In this document: piece after piece, positions 1-13,600 of the stretch
How positions within the stretch are numbered: position 1 is the stretch's first letter
Layout of the letters: every line of letters starts with the position of its first letter
Source: Onchocerca volvulus
Taxonomy: Eukaryota; Nematoda; Chromadorea; Rhabditida; Onchocercidae
DNA: 64,000 nucleotides
Direction: 5' to 3'
NCBI GenBank assembly: GCA_000499405.2
Contig: HG738138.1
Span: 18,081,753-18,145,752, forward strand
Made by a program: the position numbers and the translations under genes
Notes under the pieces: generated by a model
Databases searched by the model: none
Told to the model about the DNA's origin: nothing
Seen by the model: the letters and a program-made list of their open reading frames with translations, nothing else

Positions 1-3000
1 ATCACAACAGTTCGTGCCTGAGAAGATGATTTTTTATCAGGGAAATGAAATTGGAAGATTATAATGCAGCATTAGTGATGTATATTACAACTGCCAACTG
101 TGTTATTCGGTGTCGTCGCCGTCCTCCTGATCGGGATGACGATTATCCCGAATTTCTTGTATTTCTTTCGATGGACATCGAATCCTGATCTGTTTATCTG
201 ATTATTAACCACGCCCTATCTAATGTAGCATTATTCAGCGTTGTGAACTTTCAGTAGCCGCGAAAATAATAATAAGCAGGTAGAAATTCATCGAATGATA
301 TCGATAGATCAATAGATCAGTGTATATAGAGGATCGAAAGTTAGGTCTTGCTCGTTTCTTCGCTCCAAATAAATTCTTTATTAATACGGGAAATCGCAGA
401 AATTTGACATTCCATGTCAGAGCTTTAGAATGTGACATTTTCAATCAACGCGCTTCAAGTTGCCATTGTTTTAAGTGAATAGTCATATTACTCATACACA
501 AAGAGGATACCACAATGTTCATTACATATATATTTCGACTCGTCCTTCTTTTTTGCCTTTATGAAATTCCATATTGTTCTATTAAATCCTTCAATTACCA
601 ATCAAAGCAACCGGATTCTGCAAATTAAATAATCGAATTAAAAAAGAGGACCTAACAATTAGTCTCGATAAACGAAACTGAATTATCCATACTATCACTA
701 CATATATCTGATTTCATTCGTTAACTTCCAAAATGGTAAATTTGGAGATTAAAAATAAAAATGTGTTATAATAATATAACAATAAAAATATGTTATAATA
801 TTTTTTTTACAAAATTTTATAATATGATGCACTTAAAGTTTGTATAAAAATATGATATACTTGAAGTTTGCATAATTTTTAATAAATGCGAAAAAAATGA
901 CAATTAAAACTGCTTTGATAGACAGATATCAATTAAATAAATTTTATATTAGTATCCCCAATAGAATGCAAAAGTGAGTTAATAGAATTATGCGACTGAT
1001 TGAAGTAAATTGGTTACAATAAATAGATAACAGGTTCAATTATCTTTCGAAAGTTTTTTAAGAAATATTTTATTGCAAGCAATAGAAAGAAGTTATGGCA
1101 TCTCTTAAATTCTATAAATAATCGTAAGTCAGTTACAATCGTTTGATTAGGAAGTAGAATTGATTGATAGATCACGAAACGGAAGGGAAGATGAAACTTA
1201 TTTTTCAGTTAAGAAAAAACATTATGCAGTATTTTTACCGGTCAGTATTTGGGTTAAATTGTTCTTCCTCTTTCTCCTTCTATTCCTTTCTCATTTTCAA
1301 CTTAGTCAAATTAATTGAAAACGGATTTTTTTTCCTAAAAAATATAATGCATTAGAAAATTTTTTATCATATAATAACTGAACCTATATAGTGTCATAGA
1401 GAGAAATGTCACCATTATTGATTACTGTCGCTGTCATCTCACAAACCGGTAAATATTTGTTCACTTTATCGTCGTATTCCTTCAAGACATTGAATATCGA
1501 CGCTCTCTAAAAATTAATTATATTGACAATATGCAAAGCGCAATTATGATTGCTAAACTGGCATCAATCAAAATTATTAGTGATAATATCGAAGATACAA
1601 TCAATTGCTAAACATATTATTGTTGGAATAGCATTATCGCTAATTTGTTCAACATTATACATAAATTTATCGAGTGTATAATATTAACTCATATTTGAAT
1701 AGCAGATAATTAAAAACGAATACGGTAGCATCGAGCAAACAAGTATCTTTTCTCAACTGTTTAGTTATTGGCCGTTCTTACTTACTGCACATTGATACTG
1801 TCATTTGGTCATCTTTTATTTCTTAATTTGTTTGCTTTTTGCATGTGATTATTTTTATGTTTATTTATCGGCATCTTACCAATATTTTTGTATCATATTT
1901 CATTATGAATGAAGAAAGAGCCTTTATTTTCACTTTTCATAACGATTTAGTTTTTCAGTTTGATTAATTAATTGACCGATAGCTCAACCTGACTTAAGTA
2001 AACTGGTTTAGCAATCGGTACTGTCAACTTCCAGGAAATCTTTCTTCAGTTATGCTTTCACATAGCATCATCGGAATAAATGCTGTCTTAAATGGGCAGT
2101 CCTTAATGATATAATGGTAGAGTCAGAATAATTTAAAACTATGTAAATTTGATCCCGAAAAGATTTCGTTCGTCAAAATCTTGATAGTTTTAAAAATTTT
2201 TTATGATTGCGCTAAAATCACAAATGTGAGGATAAATAAGCGATTAATATTATTACATTAAAACTATTAAAACTATCCGATCATTTGATGCATGATGGCA
2301 GATGACCAATTAAAAGCTCAGCCACACAAATCTTGAACGAATACTGTCATCAGACTCTAATATCCACATTGATTGGCTGTTGATGTCAATGATTTCGTTA
2401 CTTCATTAATTTTTATTAGTAAAAAACGATGTAAAACTCTGCTTAGTGAATTGCATGCACTCAGGCTCGAGCCTCAATAAATCAGAACAAACGGCACAAC
2501 ACACAAAAATTTGTCAACAGAATTTTGAGCAATGATTTTAATTTCATTTTATTTAGATTTATGCAATATTATTTGAAGATCTTTGATTCTCTTGCATTCT
2601 CTTAAAATCAAAATAATTGTGTCAAAAATATCTTCCACGACAGAAAATTTCGAAATATCAAAGTTTCATGACTGTGAGAATCTTGAAAATTGTGCAAAGC
2701 ATGAAAAATGTGCATAAAGTTTTGAAATAGGATGGATGATAAGTAAATGCAAATTTCAGATGCTACTTGAAAAAGCCATCAAAGTTCAGCTAATTCTCGA
2801 TTATCGACTCAAACCTGGCTAGTTCGAATAATACTACTATTGTATGCTGATCACAAGGCATATTTTCGTAGAATCAAAATTTCGATAACTGTTAATTATG
2901 CCTTTTTTCTGAGCAAGAAAATGAGCAAAAAATGTGACGAGATTAGTGTGAGGATGGTGCAATGGAGTGCTCATGCACTGCCATCAGTAACCAATAGGTT

Positions 3001-4048
3001 CGACTCCGCAACTGAAACAGACAATGATGTCCTTATAGTTCAGCTGAGTCCATTAGGACAGTGTTGATAAATTCGCCCCTATCTGAGTCTTTTCATCGGA
3101 GATGTTGCGGGGTAAGTCAAATTCGTGGTTAGAAAACAGTATATTTGATTATGTAATGAAGGGATGGAGCGAGGGGAAGCTGAGGTCATCTTGGATTTGT
3201 GAGATGACCTTCTTTATTCTAGTTATGTTATTGTGGACTGGTGACCTCCTGTCTTCTAATTATTGTGAACTGATGATCTCTGTCACCTTAATATTGACTT
3301 TAAGTGAACTTTGTGCAAGAGATTACGAGAATGGAAGATGTTGCCAGATAGAATGGATTCTAAATACCGTTCCCACATCGCTTTCGTGATTTTCTAAGGC
3401 TTTTTCAGCTCGCTTGGACCTCTCGGCAGTGTTTCACGTTATTGTTTTCGTTTGCATTTCTGCAACGGTATGAACTGACCTTGAAGTCCCGCAGCATCCT
3501 ATGCCGACCGTGACCCGCGCACTGATGATGACGTAGAGGACTAAGGCCGCATTTTATTGCTAGCCCGCCGCGGGCCGCGTTTGGATAATTGCTGTAATGA
3601 TTCAAGTAGGTATGGATTGAATTACTTGGAACCTCAATTCCTTCACCTACATTGAACTTGCAGGTGTTGATCTTGCCTGTCATTTGATATCTGAATCTCC
3701 GATGTTCATGTGTTTCTACTATTTTGAGTATAATACTAAGATGGGTAGGGCTATATTCGCCCATATATCACTCCAGAGTCAAAGGTTACATCACCGAAAT
3801 CTCAAATTTTTTGACCGTTAATTAAGAAAATAAAGAATAGCGTTATGACTGATGGGACAGTATGACTAAAATGTTAATCATAACTAGGGAAATTCAGGAA
3901 GAGTTATATTTTTTAGTCGGGATAGAGTTCATGTTCTTACTGAGAAATTTTTCATCCCGAATAATTATAATAAATTGTTTTGTATTCATAAAAACAAAGG
4001 ATTGTAAATTAATTGATTGATTGGCTAAATTTATTCTTTAGCATAATA
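1..4048. other. Stretch without a convincing gene
   Basis: AT-rich sequence with many short homopolymers. Open frames at 2840-3067 (+), 3102-3389 (+) and 3405-3764 (-) lack flanking splice signals, known domains and a coding-like composition that I can recognise. Two small structures stand out: a perfect 9-bp inverted repeat (3183-3191 with 3202-3210) and a GC-rich patch at about 3480-3600 holding a CCGCGG palindrome. The 3' end may hold the promoter of the DCAF7-like gene that starts at 4192. Confidence 0.4.
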
Positions 4049-4131
4049 AACTTTCTGCAAAGTTTTTCAATATGCATTGAGTGTATTCACATCATATACT
4101 CAATGCATAATTAAGAACTTTGCAGAAAGTT
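4049..4131. repeat. Imperfect inverted repeat upstream of the first DCAF7-like gene
   Basis: The left arm (4049-4086) and right arm (4095-4131) are near-perfect reverse complements. The outer 16 bases (AACTTTCTGCAAAGTT) match exactly, and an inner block around ATGCATTGAGT also pairs. The loop is only about 8 bases, so the DNA or a nascent transcript could form a long hairpin. It ends 60 bp before the predicted ATG at 4192 and 41 bp before a likely splice acceptor. It could be a small MITE-like element or a structured promoter/outron segment; the sequence does not decide between these. Confidence 0.75.
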
Positions 4132-4152
4132 CATTCACTGCATAATGACTGT

Positions 4153-4172
4153 TTGTAGGAGCATAATTTCAG
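4153..4172 (+). promoter_or_regulatory. Putative trans-splice or 5'UTR acceptor
   Basis: A TTTCAG acceptor ends at 4172, 19 bases before the ATG at 4192. Nematode mRNAs often receive a spliced leader at such a site just upstream of the start codon. An ordinary cis intron in the 5'UTR is equally possible. Confidence 0.4.
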
Positions 4173-4191
4173 CATACAAACATTGGTGTTA

Positions 4192-7100
4192 ATGTTTTAC
4201 GGTTTTGGACAAATGGTTGCAACGCCATCAGGGAATTCTGCATCAGTTGCAACCAGTACAACCGGTTCACAACAAACCTTGCAGCAACAAATAACGACGA
4301 ATCATCAAATTGCTAGTACAACCACAACACGTTAGTATATAATTAACATATGTATTTTACTAGCATCATCGTTATCATTACTTATTGTTATAAGATTACG
4401 AGGTATTTTAGACTGGATTTTGATATCTCATTGTTGAGATCCTAAATCCAAAATGGGATCATTGAATTAGTAGACAATATCTTCATCTAATCGTTATCAC
4501 ATTACAAATTTGGCCGCTTGTAGTGTCAGAGAATATGATCTGTTACGTATTTTTTCTTCCAAAATAACTATGTTATCCAAACTTGAATCAGTATATTGTA
4601 CCAACTAAGGTAGAAGCTAAAACTTAGAAGGTTGCTGAAGCTAAACATTGAAGCTTTTTTATTATAAAAGGAATTAGCAATATATGCAATAGTCCATGAA
4701 TACTAGAATAATTTTCGATAATGCAATTATTGCCAGTAGCATCCATTAATTAATAAAAGTAGCTTTTAGATTATTACAAAAAATTTAACCTCTTTGTTTT
4801 TTTGAGTTTTTTTCTTGCATGATAACTGTTGTGAGTTACGCATTCTTTTTGAAGGAACAGAATGAGCATTCGTAATGTCGCCATACATGTGCTAGGGCGT
4901 ATAAAAATCTGAAAGATAAGCTATGGATTTACCATCCAGATTCTTACATATATCGTCAGTCAAATGTATCAGTACCTCCGTTGGTTTCTCGAAAGAAAAT
5001 TTTTTTAAATCACATGTTTTTTATGCATCTTAAAGTTTCATTCTCTCTTTTGCAGCTCAAGTTACAAATAATTTTATTATAAATAAGTTCATATTGGTGA
5101 TTATGTCGATAATAATGTTGAAATTATATGATGATGATAATGTTGAAATTAAGCACTTGTGATGAAAGTCTCATCGTTAATTTTTCAGCAATAGCAACAA
5201 ATAGCGCTGTATCTCGGCCGTCAGGACCAAACAGTATCGAAAGTGCTCCTCCCTCAACACCAACGATTGCAGCGCCAGCTCCTCCTGCTCCACCGAAGCG
5301 TCGCCAGATTTATCGTTTTACTTCAACTCGACCACTTTTCGCGGCTGGATGGTCCAATAAAACAGATTCAGAGGGTCGATGGCGCATTGCTGTTGGTAGT
5401 GTTGTAGAAGATAAACCTCATAATAATAGGGTTCGTTTAAATTGAATTTTCTGTTTGTTTCGTCCTTCGTTGTTAGTGTTTAAATTTTATAATAGCGTAG
5501 AATTTTTTGTACAGTATTAACAATGAAGTAATGACTTTGCACCGAATTGTAAGTTTATAAAAAATGAAGTTATACAGATTAATCTCACTGATATCTTTCA
5601 ACAAAAATTAAGCTTTTATAAATTTAATGTAAAACATTATAATCGGTTATCGTCAGAAAAAGCATTATAATAGGAAATAATATCAAGAATGGAAATGAGC
5701 TGAAAACGATGAAATTTGAGATTAGGAAAGACAAGCTAAGGGAATCGTTTTCTGGATCTTGTTTTATACTGAGGATCCTAGGAGTAAATTTCAAGAACTT
5801 TCATATAAAACACTTGATAGACTGTGTAGATGATATCTAGTGTTTATAATAATTGCAAAAAAAAAGAAGGAAACTGTGAACAAATAGCAATGTGATAAAA
5901 TAAGATGATGGGGAAGCTAGGATAAGAGCACTTCATTTAATCAGCAACTCTACAAAATTTTCAAAAAGTGCAACAGAAACAAAGAACTTATTTATTTAAC
6001 ATTATGGATACAGCAGTGAGGAATATGTAAAAAGAAATTTCTTAACAGCTCATATTTCTTTGCTTTAACTATTGATTTTTATATTATTTAAATACTAAAT
6101 TTAACGCGTATTTCTATTTATCGAAAAGATAGATGTGTGCCCACTTGTGAAAAAACCCCCCAAGAATCGAGTTGTAGAATTATTCTGCTTTATTAAATGT
6201 CGATTAGGTTATGCAAAAGTTTAATGGCCTGCAAACTTTGATAATTCCTCTCGTTTTCTTTCTTCTTTTGTAATAATTTCTCCGAACTTTTTTTTTTTTC
6301 AAATTTAGTCAATTTTCTTCTTTTTTTTGTATAGTTGTCTTAATTTTCATGTTTGTTTTCATTTCTAATGTATCTATAGGTATCAGTCATACAGTTAGAC
6401 GAGCAACAAGGTGAGCTTGTGGAGAAGCTTTCATTCGAGCACACATTCCCTCCGAATTGTATTCAATGGATTCCAGATATGGTTCGTATCATTTCGAACC
6501 TAAAGTTTTTGAGAATTTTAATAAGTAAGATATGTGCCTTCAAAAAATTGTCTGCTTATCGAAGTAGAGTTTATCAGTTTCTCACTATTTATGTTATATA
6601 CACTTTTCCAGATGGATTCCTATCCTGACCTATTGGCAACCAGTGGAGAATGTTTGAAAATTTATCGAGTAGAGCCAAATTCTGTAATGATGGAATGCAT
6701 CTTAAATAATGTTTGTTATCATACTGATTGTATCTGTGCATAACTGATCTTGTAAATAACTTTGGAGTGCTTAAACATCGGTGGTATTATTTAAAGATAA
6801 GCGAGTCTGAAACGGTCGTGGTCAATATTTGTCGCTTGTTTTCAATAATACTGTGTAGCCATGTGTAGTCCTATTAACAGTCATAAATGATAGAATGTAG
6901 AATGTTTAAAATTACAGAAGCAAGCATCAAATTATTCTGGACCATTAACGAATTTCGATTGGAATGATGTTGATCCAACCTTGATTGGTACTTCCTCAAT
7001 CGACATGAGTTGCACCATATGGCAACTTGAAGTGAGCAGATTAAAAAAATTCAGGATCTTAGCAATTTTAATTTTATTTTGTTTTTCTTATCATACTGTT

Positions 7101-9411
7101 TCAACTTGATGCATAATTCTGATTATATTTTACACTTTATAATTCAATTCCATTGCTTAGAACTGATATTTGTATAGAATCTCTTGAAGTCATATGCACG
7201 GAAATCATGGTGGATCTGATTTTGATATGATTATTTTACAAGATCTATGACGGGATTTGATTTGCAAAAGGGGTTAAGTTTGCAAAATAAGGTGATCTTT
7301 TCTGTTTGTGGGAAATTTCGAGTTATTTATTTGTCCTCAGTGATATAGTATTTTATATTATATATTGTTTTCAGACAGGACAGGCACTTGCTCAGACCAA
7401 AAAAACTAATGGCAGTGTTAAAACTCAATTAATAGCTCATGATAAACCAGTGCATGATATCAAGTTTTCGAGAATAAATCGTGGGCGGGATAATTTTGCT
7501 ACTGTTGGTATGCAATTAAAATCATAGCTTTTAAATCTTCTTCGAAAACAATTTCATCTTTGCTGTTTACCATTAAGAAAGCATGTATATTAAAATATTC
7601 TTCTATATGGCTATTAGTTTCTAGTTCTCGGAAATTTCCTGTATTCAACAGATAAAGCACATAGCAGGAAACTTTTATTATAGGAAATTTTGCCCGTATT
7701 AGTCAAGAGAATATTTGCTGAATTAAATATTTAAAAGGGAAAATTTCCGAAGTGGCTATTAATGATCTCAGAAAGATGTTATTTAAAAAAATTAACAGGT
7801 GCGGATGGAAGCGCTCGATTATTTGATTTACGAAATTTGCAACATTCTACGATAGTTTATGAAGATCCGTTACGATTACCTTTGATGAGACTAGCATGGA
7901 ACAAACAGGAAAGTCACTACTTAGCTACTTTTGCGCAGGATTCTGCTGAGGTATAATGATCAGCTTTTTCTGATTTATTTATATCAGTTTCTTTCGTTTG
8001 AGAATCAGAAGAGTTTTTGTGATTGAAAGAAGTTAACATGACTGAACTCCGAATATTTATCTTCTTCTGAAAGATGACAATTAATGTTGTTGAATATGTT
8101 GAGGCAGATTTTGTGGAAGCTTTTAACAGGATCAGAAAGGATCTGGAATTAAATAAATTTAGTATATCAGATTGCAAGCCTTGTCAGCAATTAAAATCTT
8201 AGTATATTTATCAGTTACGGGATGTATTCAAATATCATATCAGGCTGACATTGTTATGTGTATATTTTTAGGTAGTAATAGTGGATATAAGGGTACCTTG
8301 TAATCCCCTTGCTCGGCTTCATAATCATCGCGCTTGTGTAAACGGTGTTGCTTGGGCTCCACATTCTTCATGTCACATATGTACAGCCGGTAATTTCAAC
8401 GTGATTTATATATATAATATTTAAGATTTCCGTTCTTAATTGTTGCGGTATCAAAATTGCCTAATCTTTACAAATCTAAAGTTCATTATTCTCATATTTG
8501 GTCTTAGGTTTAAATCTCAAATATATCTGCTCTAAGTTAATGATGCTGGATTATTGAGTCGGTTTCGCTCCTTATTTCTTAATTTTAATGATTTCCAGAT
8601 GTTACGAAGTTTGAATACCCTTGATATTTTTTTGTTTTTCAATTTAGGGGATGATCGTCAAGCCTTAATTTGGGACATTTCGCCAATGCCGAGACCAGTT
8701 GAAGATCCAATATTAGCTTATCAAGCTGAAGGAGAGGTAATTTTTGCTGCACGCAATAAATATATTTTATAGCACTGGTTGCTAAATTGTGTTAATTCTC
8801 TTCAGCGAGAAACTCACACAATTTAATGCCAAAAATTCAAAGCACTTCAATTTATTTCTTTAGTTTTTAATGTTTTAAATTTCTCTTGGTTTTTAACTGG
8901 TTGCTCTTCTAACAGCAATGAATAATTTATTATCTGTCACAGATCCTCATCTAATTAATAATGAAAGTCGAAGGATTTTCAGTACTTATTAATAAACCCT
9001 ATGTTATTACCCAAAAAAACTGAGTGTAGGAATCCAGTTGGAAAATATCCGTCAAGGCTATTGAATTAAATATTTTGGTGACGATTTTTGAGTAGTTTAT
9101 CTCAGGAATTTAAATTCTTAATTAAATATGTGCATTCCCGAATTTCATTTTATCGTAATAGTCTAAACTGTCAGAAGATTCTTTGTTTATCCAAAACTTC
9201 AAAACTTAATTTATCAGCTAAGTTGGTGGCAATATATTGTTCAAATCTAGGTTCTAGAATTGTTATGGAAATAATTTGCATTTTTGTTTTCATTTATATC
9301 GAAAATGATTGTTTTTTTTTTTTTCAGGTGAATCAAGTACATTGGTCAGCTTCTCAAATAGACTGGATTTGCATTTGTTTTGGGAAATGTTTAGAAATTC
9401 TTCGAGTTTGA
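4192..9411 (+). CDS. DCAF7: DCAF7/WDR68 (SWAN) family WD40 protein, copy 1
   Basis: Modelled exons: 4192-4330, 5189-5430, 6380-6481, 6612-6710, 6918-7031, 7375-7507, 7799-7950, 8272-8389, 8648-8736, 9328-9411. They join in phase to 423 residues. Residues 1-85 or so are a Ser/Thr/Gln/Pro-rich extension; the rest matches the DCAF7 seven-blade WD40 fold along its whole length, including [46 protein letters not shown] and the C-terminal LEILRV. DCAF7 proteins are scaffolds that bind DYRK kinases and CUL4-DDB1 ligase, and the C. elegans SWAN proteins act in Rac/actin signalling. Blade contacts are drifted compared with copy 2 (KIYRV where the family has RVWRV), so this is the more divergent paralogue. 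The start is the first in-frame ATG after an acceptor; further 5' exons cannot be excluded. Confidence 0.9.
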
Positions 9412-10576
9412 AAAGATTCCGCTCGATTTTAAAGTACCGACTAGTTTTTAAGTTACTTAAAATTTTCGTCTTTATCTCTGCTCTTTTGTCATAGACTTCC
9501 TCTAAAATATTGATGCTATTCTTCTCAATGTTTTGATTACTCAGTGATATTTCATTTCTAATATTTATTCTGTTCGTCATTTGCATGTTTCTATTCGTTT
9601 TGCTGTCTTTTAATGAATCATTCATTAAAAGGAAACAGATAATACTACTGGAAAATAAATAGTCTTCGAATTCCTATGATTGTCTAGCTTAGGTTTTATT
9701 TATTCCTTCTCAGCTTTTTAATTTATATCTGTTATTGGATTATTTTAACTGTTGTTTCAGTTTACTTTTATATTATGGTGATTGAACGCAATATTAAACT
9801 TACATTGTTGAGACCCTACTCTTTTGCCCTACGTATAATTTTCAATAATTGGTAAAGTTGTGGCTTGACACATTATTCTGATATATCATTTAAATTAAAG
9901 CATTTACAACTAATATTCAGTGTGGAAGAAGAATTAATAGATTCTTCTCTAATCAAAAACATTTGTAACGGAACAGTTAGCTACATGTTCTCCGAAAACC
10001 GATAATTTTGCCATAAAAACGATTGAGAATTAACAGTGGTCACAAAAGCCACAAAATTAAATGTATGGGATTTATTGCTTTGATTGCAGTTTTGGCTATT
10101 TTATTGTTTCTCATCATTTACTGTGATAGGCATCATACATATTCCTTTTTTTACGGTATATTGCAAAATTAATGATAAAACTCTCCACGATTTCTTTGCC
10201 TTCATTATAACGTATTCATCCATTAATGTTTCTCAATGCTTAGTACTTCAGATTTTTGAGTTCGAATGTTTCTGTAAATGTGTAATAACTTGTATTGGAA
10301 AATAAAATTTTTTGTGTACTGATTTTTCACTTTCTATTTGTTTATTATTTTAGTGGTTACCTAAGCCATCTGAACTAATTAAGTTATTCAATTATTACAT
10401 ATTTCTTACAATTTTATTACATAATTTCTTATAATTTCAAACATTCATCGATAAACTAAGAGCATGTTGGTGTTGTATTGACTGAGCGAATATAAGTTAT
10501 TTTATCCCTAGTTCTTAGTCTTAACTGTATAATTTTCGAAATTCTTTTAAGTTTCTTACTATTCTTTCTCTTGCAG
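9412..10576. other. Spacer between the two DCAF7-like genes
   Basis: About 1.2 kb of AT-rich sequence holding the 3'UTR of copy 1 and the promoter or outron of copy 2. The open frames inside it have no splice support. The gap is long for a nematode operon, so independent transcription is more likely. Confidence 0.4.
10560..10576 (+). promoter_or_regulatory. Putative spliced-leader acceptor of DCAF7 copy 2
   Basis: A pyrimidine-rich CTTTCTCTTGCAG tract ends at 10576, 43 bases before the ATG at 10620. It is one of the strongest acceptor-like sites in the region and suits SL1 trans-splicing; a 5'UTR intron is the alternative. Confidence 0.5.
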
Positions 10577-10619
10577 AGCAGTAGTAAGATAGACTGTTAT
10601 CAGTTTGGGGTGAAATTTA

Positions 10620-13600
10620 ATGGCAATCACACAACATTTATCTCATGTTATGCAACAGCTTATGGGTAACGAGATTGCTCAAATGGGACCCAGTCAGTCC
10701 AGTAAGCCGTATTTTTTGCTTCGAACATGATATTTGTATATTTGATAATATTTTATATCTAATCATTGATGTGCAATTGGAAATTTTCACATTTACGTCA
10801 ACAGCAAATTATATGTGTATTTATTGATGAAATAAGCATAAATGTGTGTATATTCGATTGAAATATTTGTACGAGACAATTGTTTTGATAATTGCATTTA
10901 CCAGTTATAGGTGGCGTATCGAACTCAAATTCCAAGCACAAAGAAGTTTATAAATATGAGGCACCGCATACGCTGTACTCCACAGGTTGGTCTCAGCATC
11001 CCGATCCGGCGAAAAAGTTCCGCTTGGCATTAGCTAGCTTCATTGAAGAATACAATAATAAGGTTTTTTGTCTATTGCTTCATTTCATTCTCAGAAGAAA
11101 ATATATTTGTTTTTGTATAAAAAAGGTTAAGCACTGTGTTAAGGTATTTTAATTTAATAAAGCGTTTTGAAGTAATAAGCTCAATTAAAATTAAACTTAA
11201 ATTAGACGAAAGCATCACTTTATGCAACACCGCAATGAAAGATAAGTTATTTGGTTGCATTGCAGATAGAATCAACTTCACATTTTTTCGATTTGAAATA
11301 ATTTTGCTGTGCATTCCTTGTTAATTTTTCATTGCATTTATCTGTGTCGCATAGAATTGAAAAGAAAAGCACAATGAAAGATGAACTTTCATATATATGA
11401 AGTATTAATTGCTTTAATTATTATAAATTCATTAGAAAATGAGAGACTAAACAAAGGTTGAGAAGTACTTCTAGTCACTTAAGGTTTCAATAGTGAAGCT
11501 TGATGAAGACGCTGGTGAATTTATCGATTATGGTAGCTTCGATCATCCATATCCAGCTACAAAAGTGATGTGGATTCCAGATCAGGTTGTTTTTAAACAT
11601 TTTCAGTAAATAACAACTTTTGTTTTTTCGGTTTTTTTATGTATACTAGAAAAAAAATTATTGCCAATTCCAAAATTGGTAATCATGCATTTGTAATATA
11701 CTCCTAATTTCAATAATTTTTTTTGGTTTTGGTAGAATGCGATTCAACCTGAAAAATTATTGTTTACATACATATGTTTCTTTTTTTTTGCAATGTAAAT
11801 ATCTATATATAGGATTTTTAGAAAGGTATATATCCAGATTTGATTGCTACAACCGGAGATTATTTGCGACTGTGGCGCGTAGGTGGTGCTGATGGCGCAC
11901 AGATTGAAGTTTTTCTTAACAACGTATGTTTAAGTGTTTAGTATTTCATCTTTCTAGTCCAATTATTGTTGACTATCAGTTGAAGTTATGAATTATATGT
12001 GACTGCAACCTTAGATAATTTGAATGAGACTAGAAATTTCAAAACAAGCAGGATTCCCGTAAAGAAGCCTTTTTTCTAACATCTCTATTTGTAATCTTAA
12101 TTTCACATTTTGCTTTGAGCAACATAATTTTTTTTTTGCTAGGCACCTATACATTTCCGGAGATATAAAAACTTGTGCTTTGAAACCTGAGTTAGAAAAC
12201 ATATTGAAATCATAAGTAGATTTCAAATTGAATGTTTTATGTCGACTAATATTTGAAGATCTAATTGAATCTTCGAGTGTTAGTTGACATAAAACACTTT
12301 GCTGATGCAATGTTTAAAAATTGAAACAAGTTTTTCCCATTTCATTTCAGAATCGAAGCAGTGAATATTGTGCACCATTGACTTCATTTGATTGGAATGA
12401 CATAGATGTTAGCTTGATTGGCACATCAAGTATCGACACAACATGCACCATTTGGCAAGTCGAGGTTAATTTCTATGAATTTAACTTGAATTTCAATTTT
12501 ATTTATCATGAAAAAAAAATTGGTGAAAAGAAAAGATAGGTAAAATTAGGAATTAATGTTTTTTCTATCTTTCAGACCGGTCAAGCGATCAGTGTTGCAC
12601 GATCAACGGAAGGTACTGTAAAAACACAACTGATTGCTCATGATAAAGAAGTATTTGATATCGCCTTTACAAGGATGGCTAGCGGTCGCGAAATATTTGC
12701 TAGTGTTGGCATGTTTTTTTTTTTTTTTTTCTATGAATTAGCAATAAATTTCCAGCATTATGATTAGACATAAAATAACCACGCAGTCAGTAGATGAAAT
12801 AGATCAGTTATGTTTATTCATTACTATCAGTTTTTCAGGAGCCGATGGAAGCCTAAGAATGTTTGATTTACGTCATCTTGAGCATTCAACAATTATGTTC
12901 GAAGAACCATCACATGCTCCATTATTACGCTTAGAATGTAATAAGCAAGATTGCAATTATATCGCTACATTTGTTCAAGATTCTGCAGAAGTTTGCTTTA
13001 CTCATTTTCCATGGTCATTTTTTTATAGCAATTATATTAAAAATATTAATAACTACTTTTCGCACTTAACTCTACTTTTAGCTATAATCTGCTTAGTTCA
13101 TTCTACTTATAATGGATCTAATTAATTTGCTACGTATCATATATTAGCATATATTAGAGGATATATTAATATTTCGTGACATCAAAACAAGGAATGAGAA
13201 CAAATGACCTTAACATGAAGGAATATATCCTATTCTGATTTAATAAATGTATGTTTGAAATAAATTTAAATTAGTTTCTATTGAGGTAATAATTCTCGAC
13301 GTGCGCATACCTTGCACACCTGTCGCAAAACTAGACAATCATCGTGGACGCGTAAATGGCATGGCGTGGGCACCACATTCCTCATGTCATATTTGTACAG
13401 CAGGTGAGCTGTGTTTTTAATTGAATTAGAAAATTTAGTTTTAAATTTGGAAGCTCCTGCCCTCATTGAACATCATTTATTCTTCTTCTTATCTTTGTCA
13501 TTTTTTTGATTTTTTTGTTAATTTCGATTCAGGTGGTGATAGTCAGGCATTAATTTGGGATATTCATATGATGCCTCGACCTGTTGATGATCCTATTTTG

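Noticed and set aside
3405..3764. 119-codon minus-strand open frame
   Set aside because: It covers the GC-rich patch, has no recognisable domain and no splice context; GC-rich DNA favours chance open frames.
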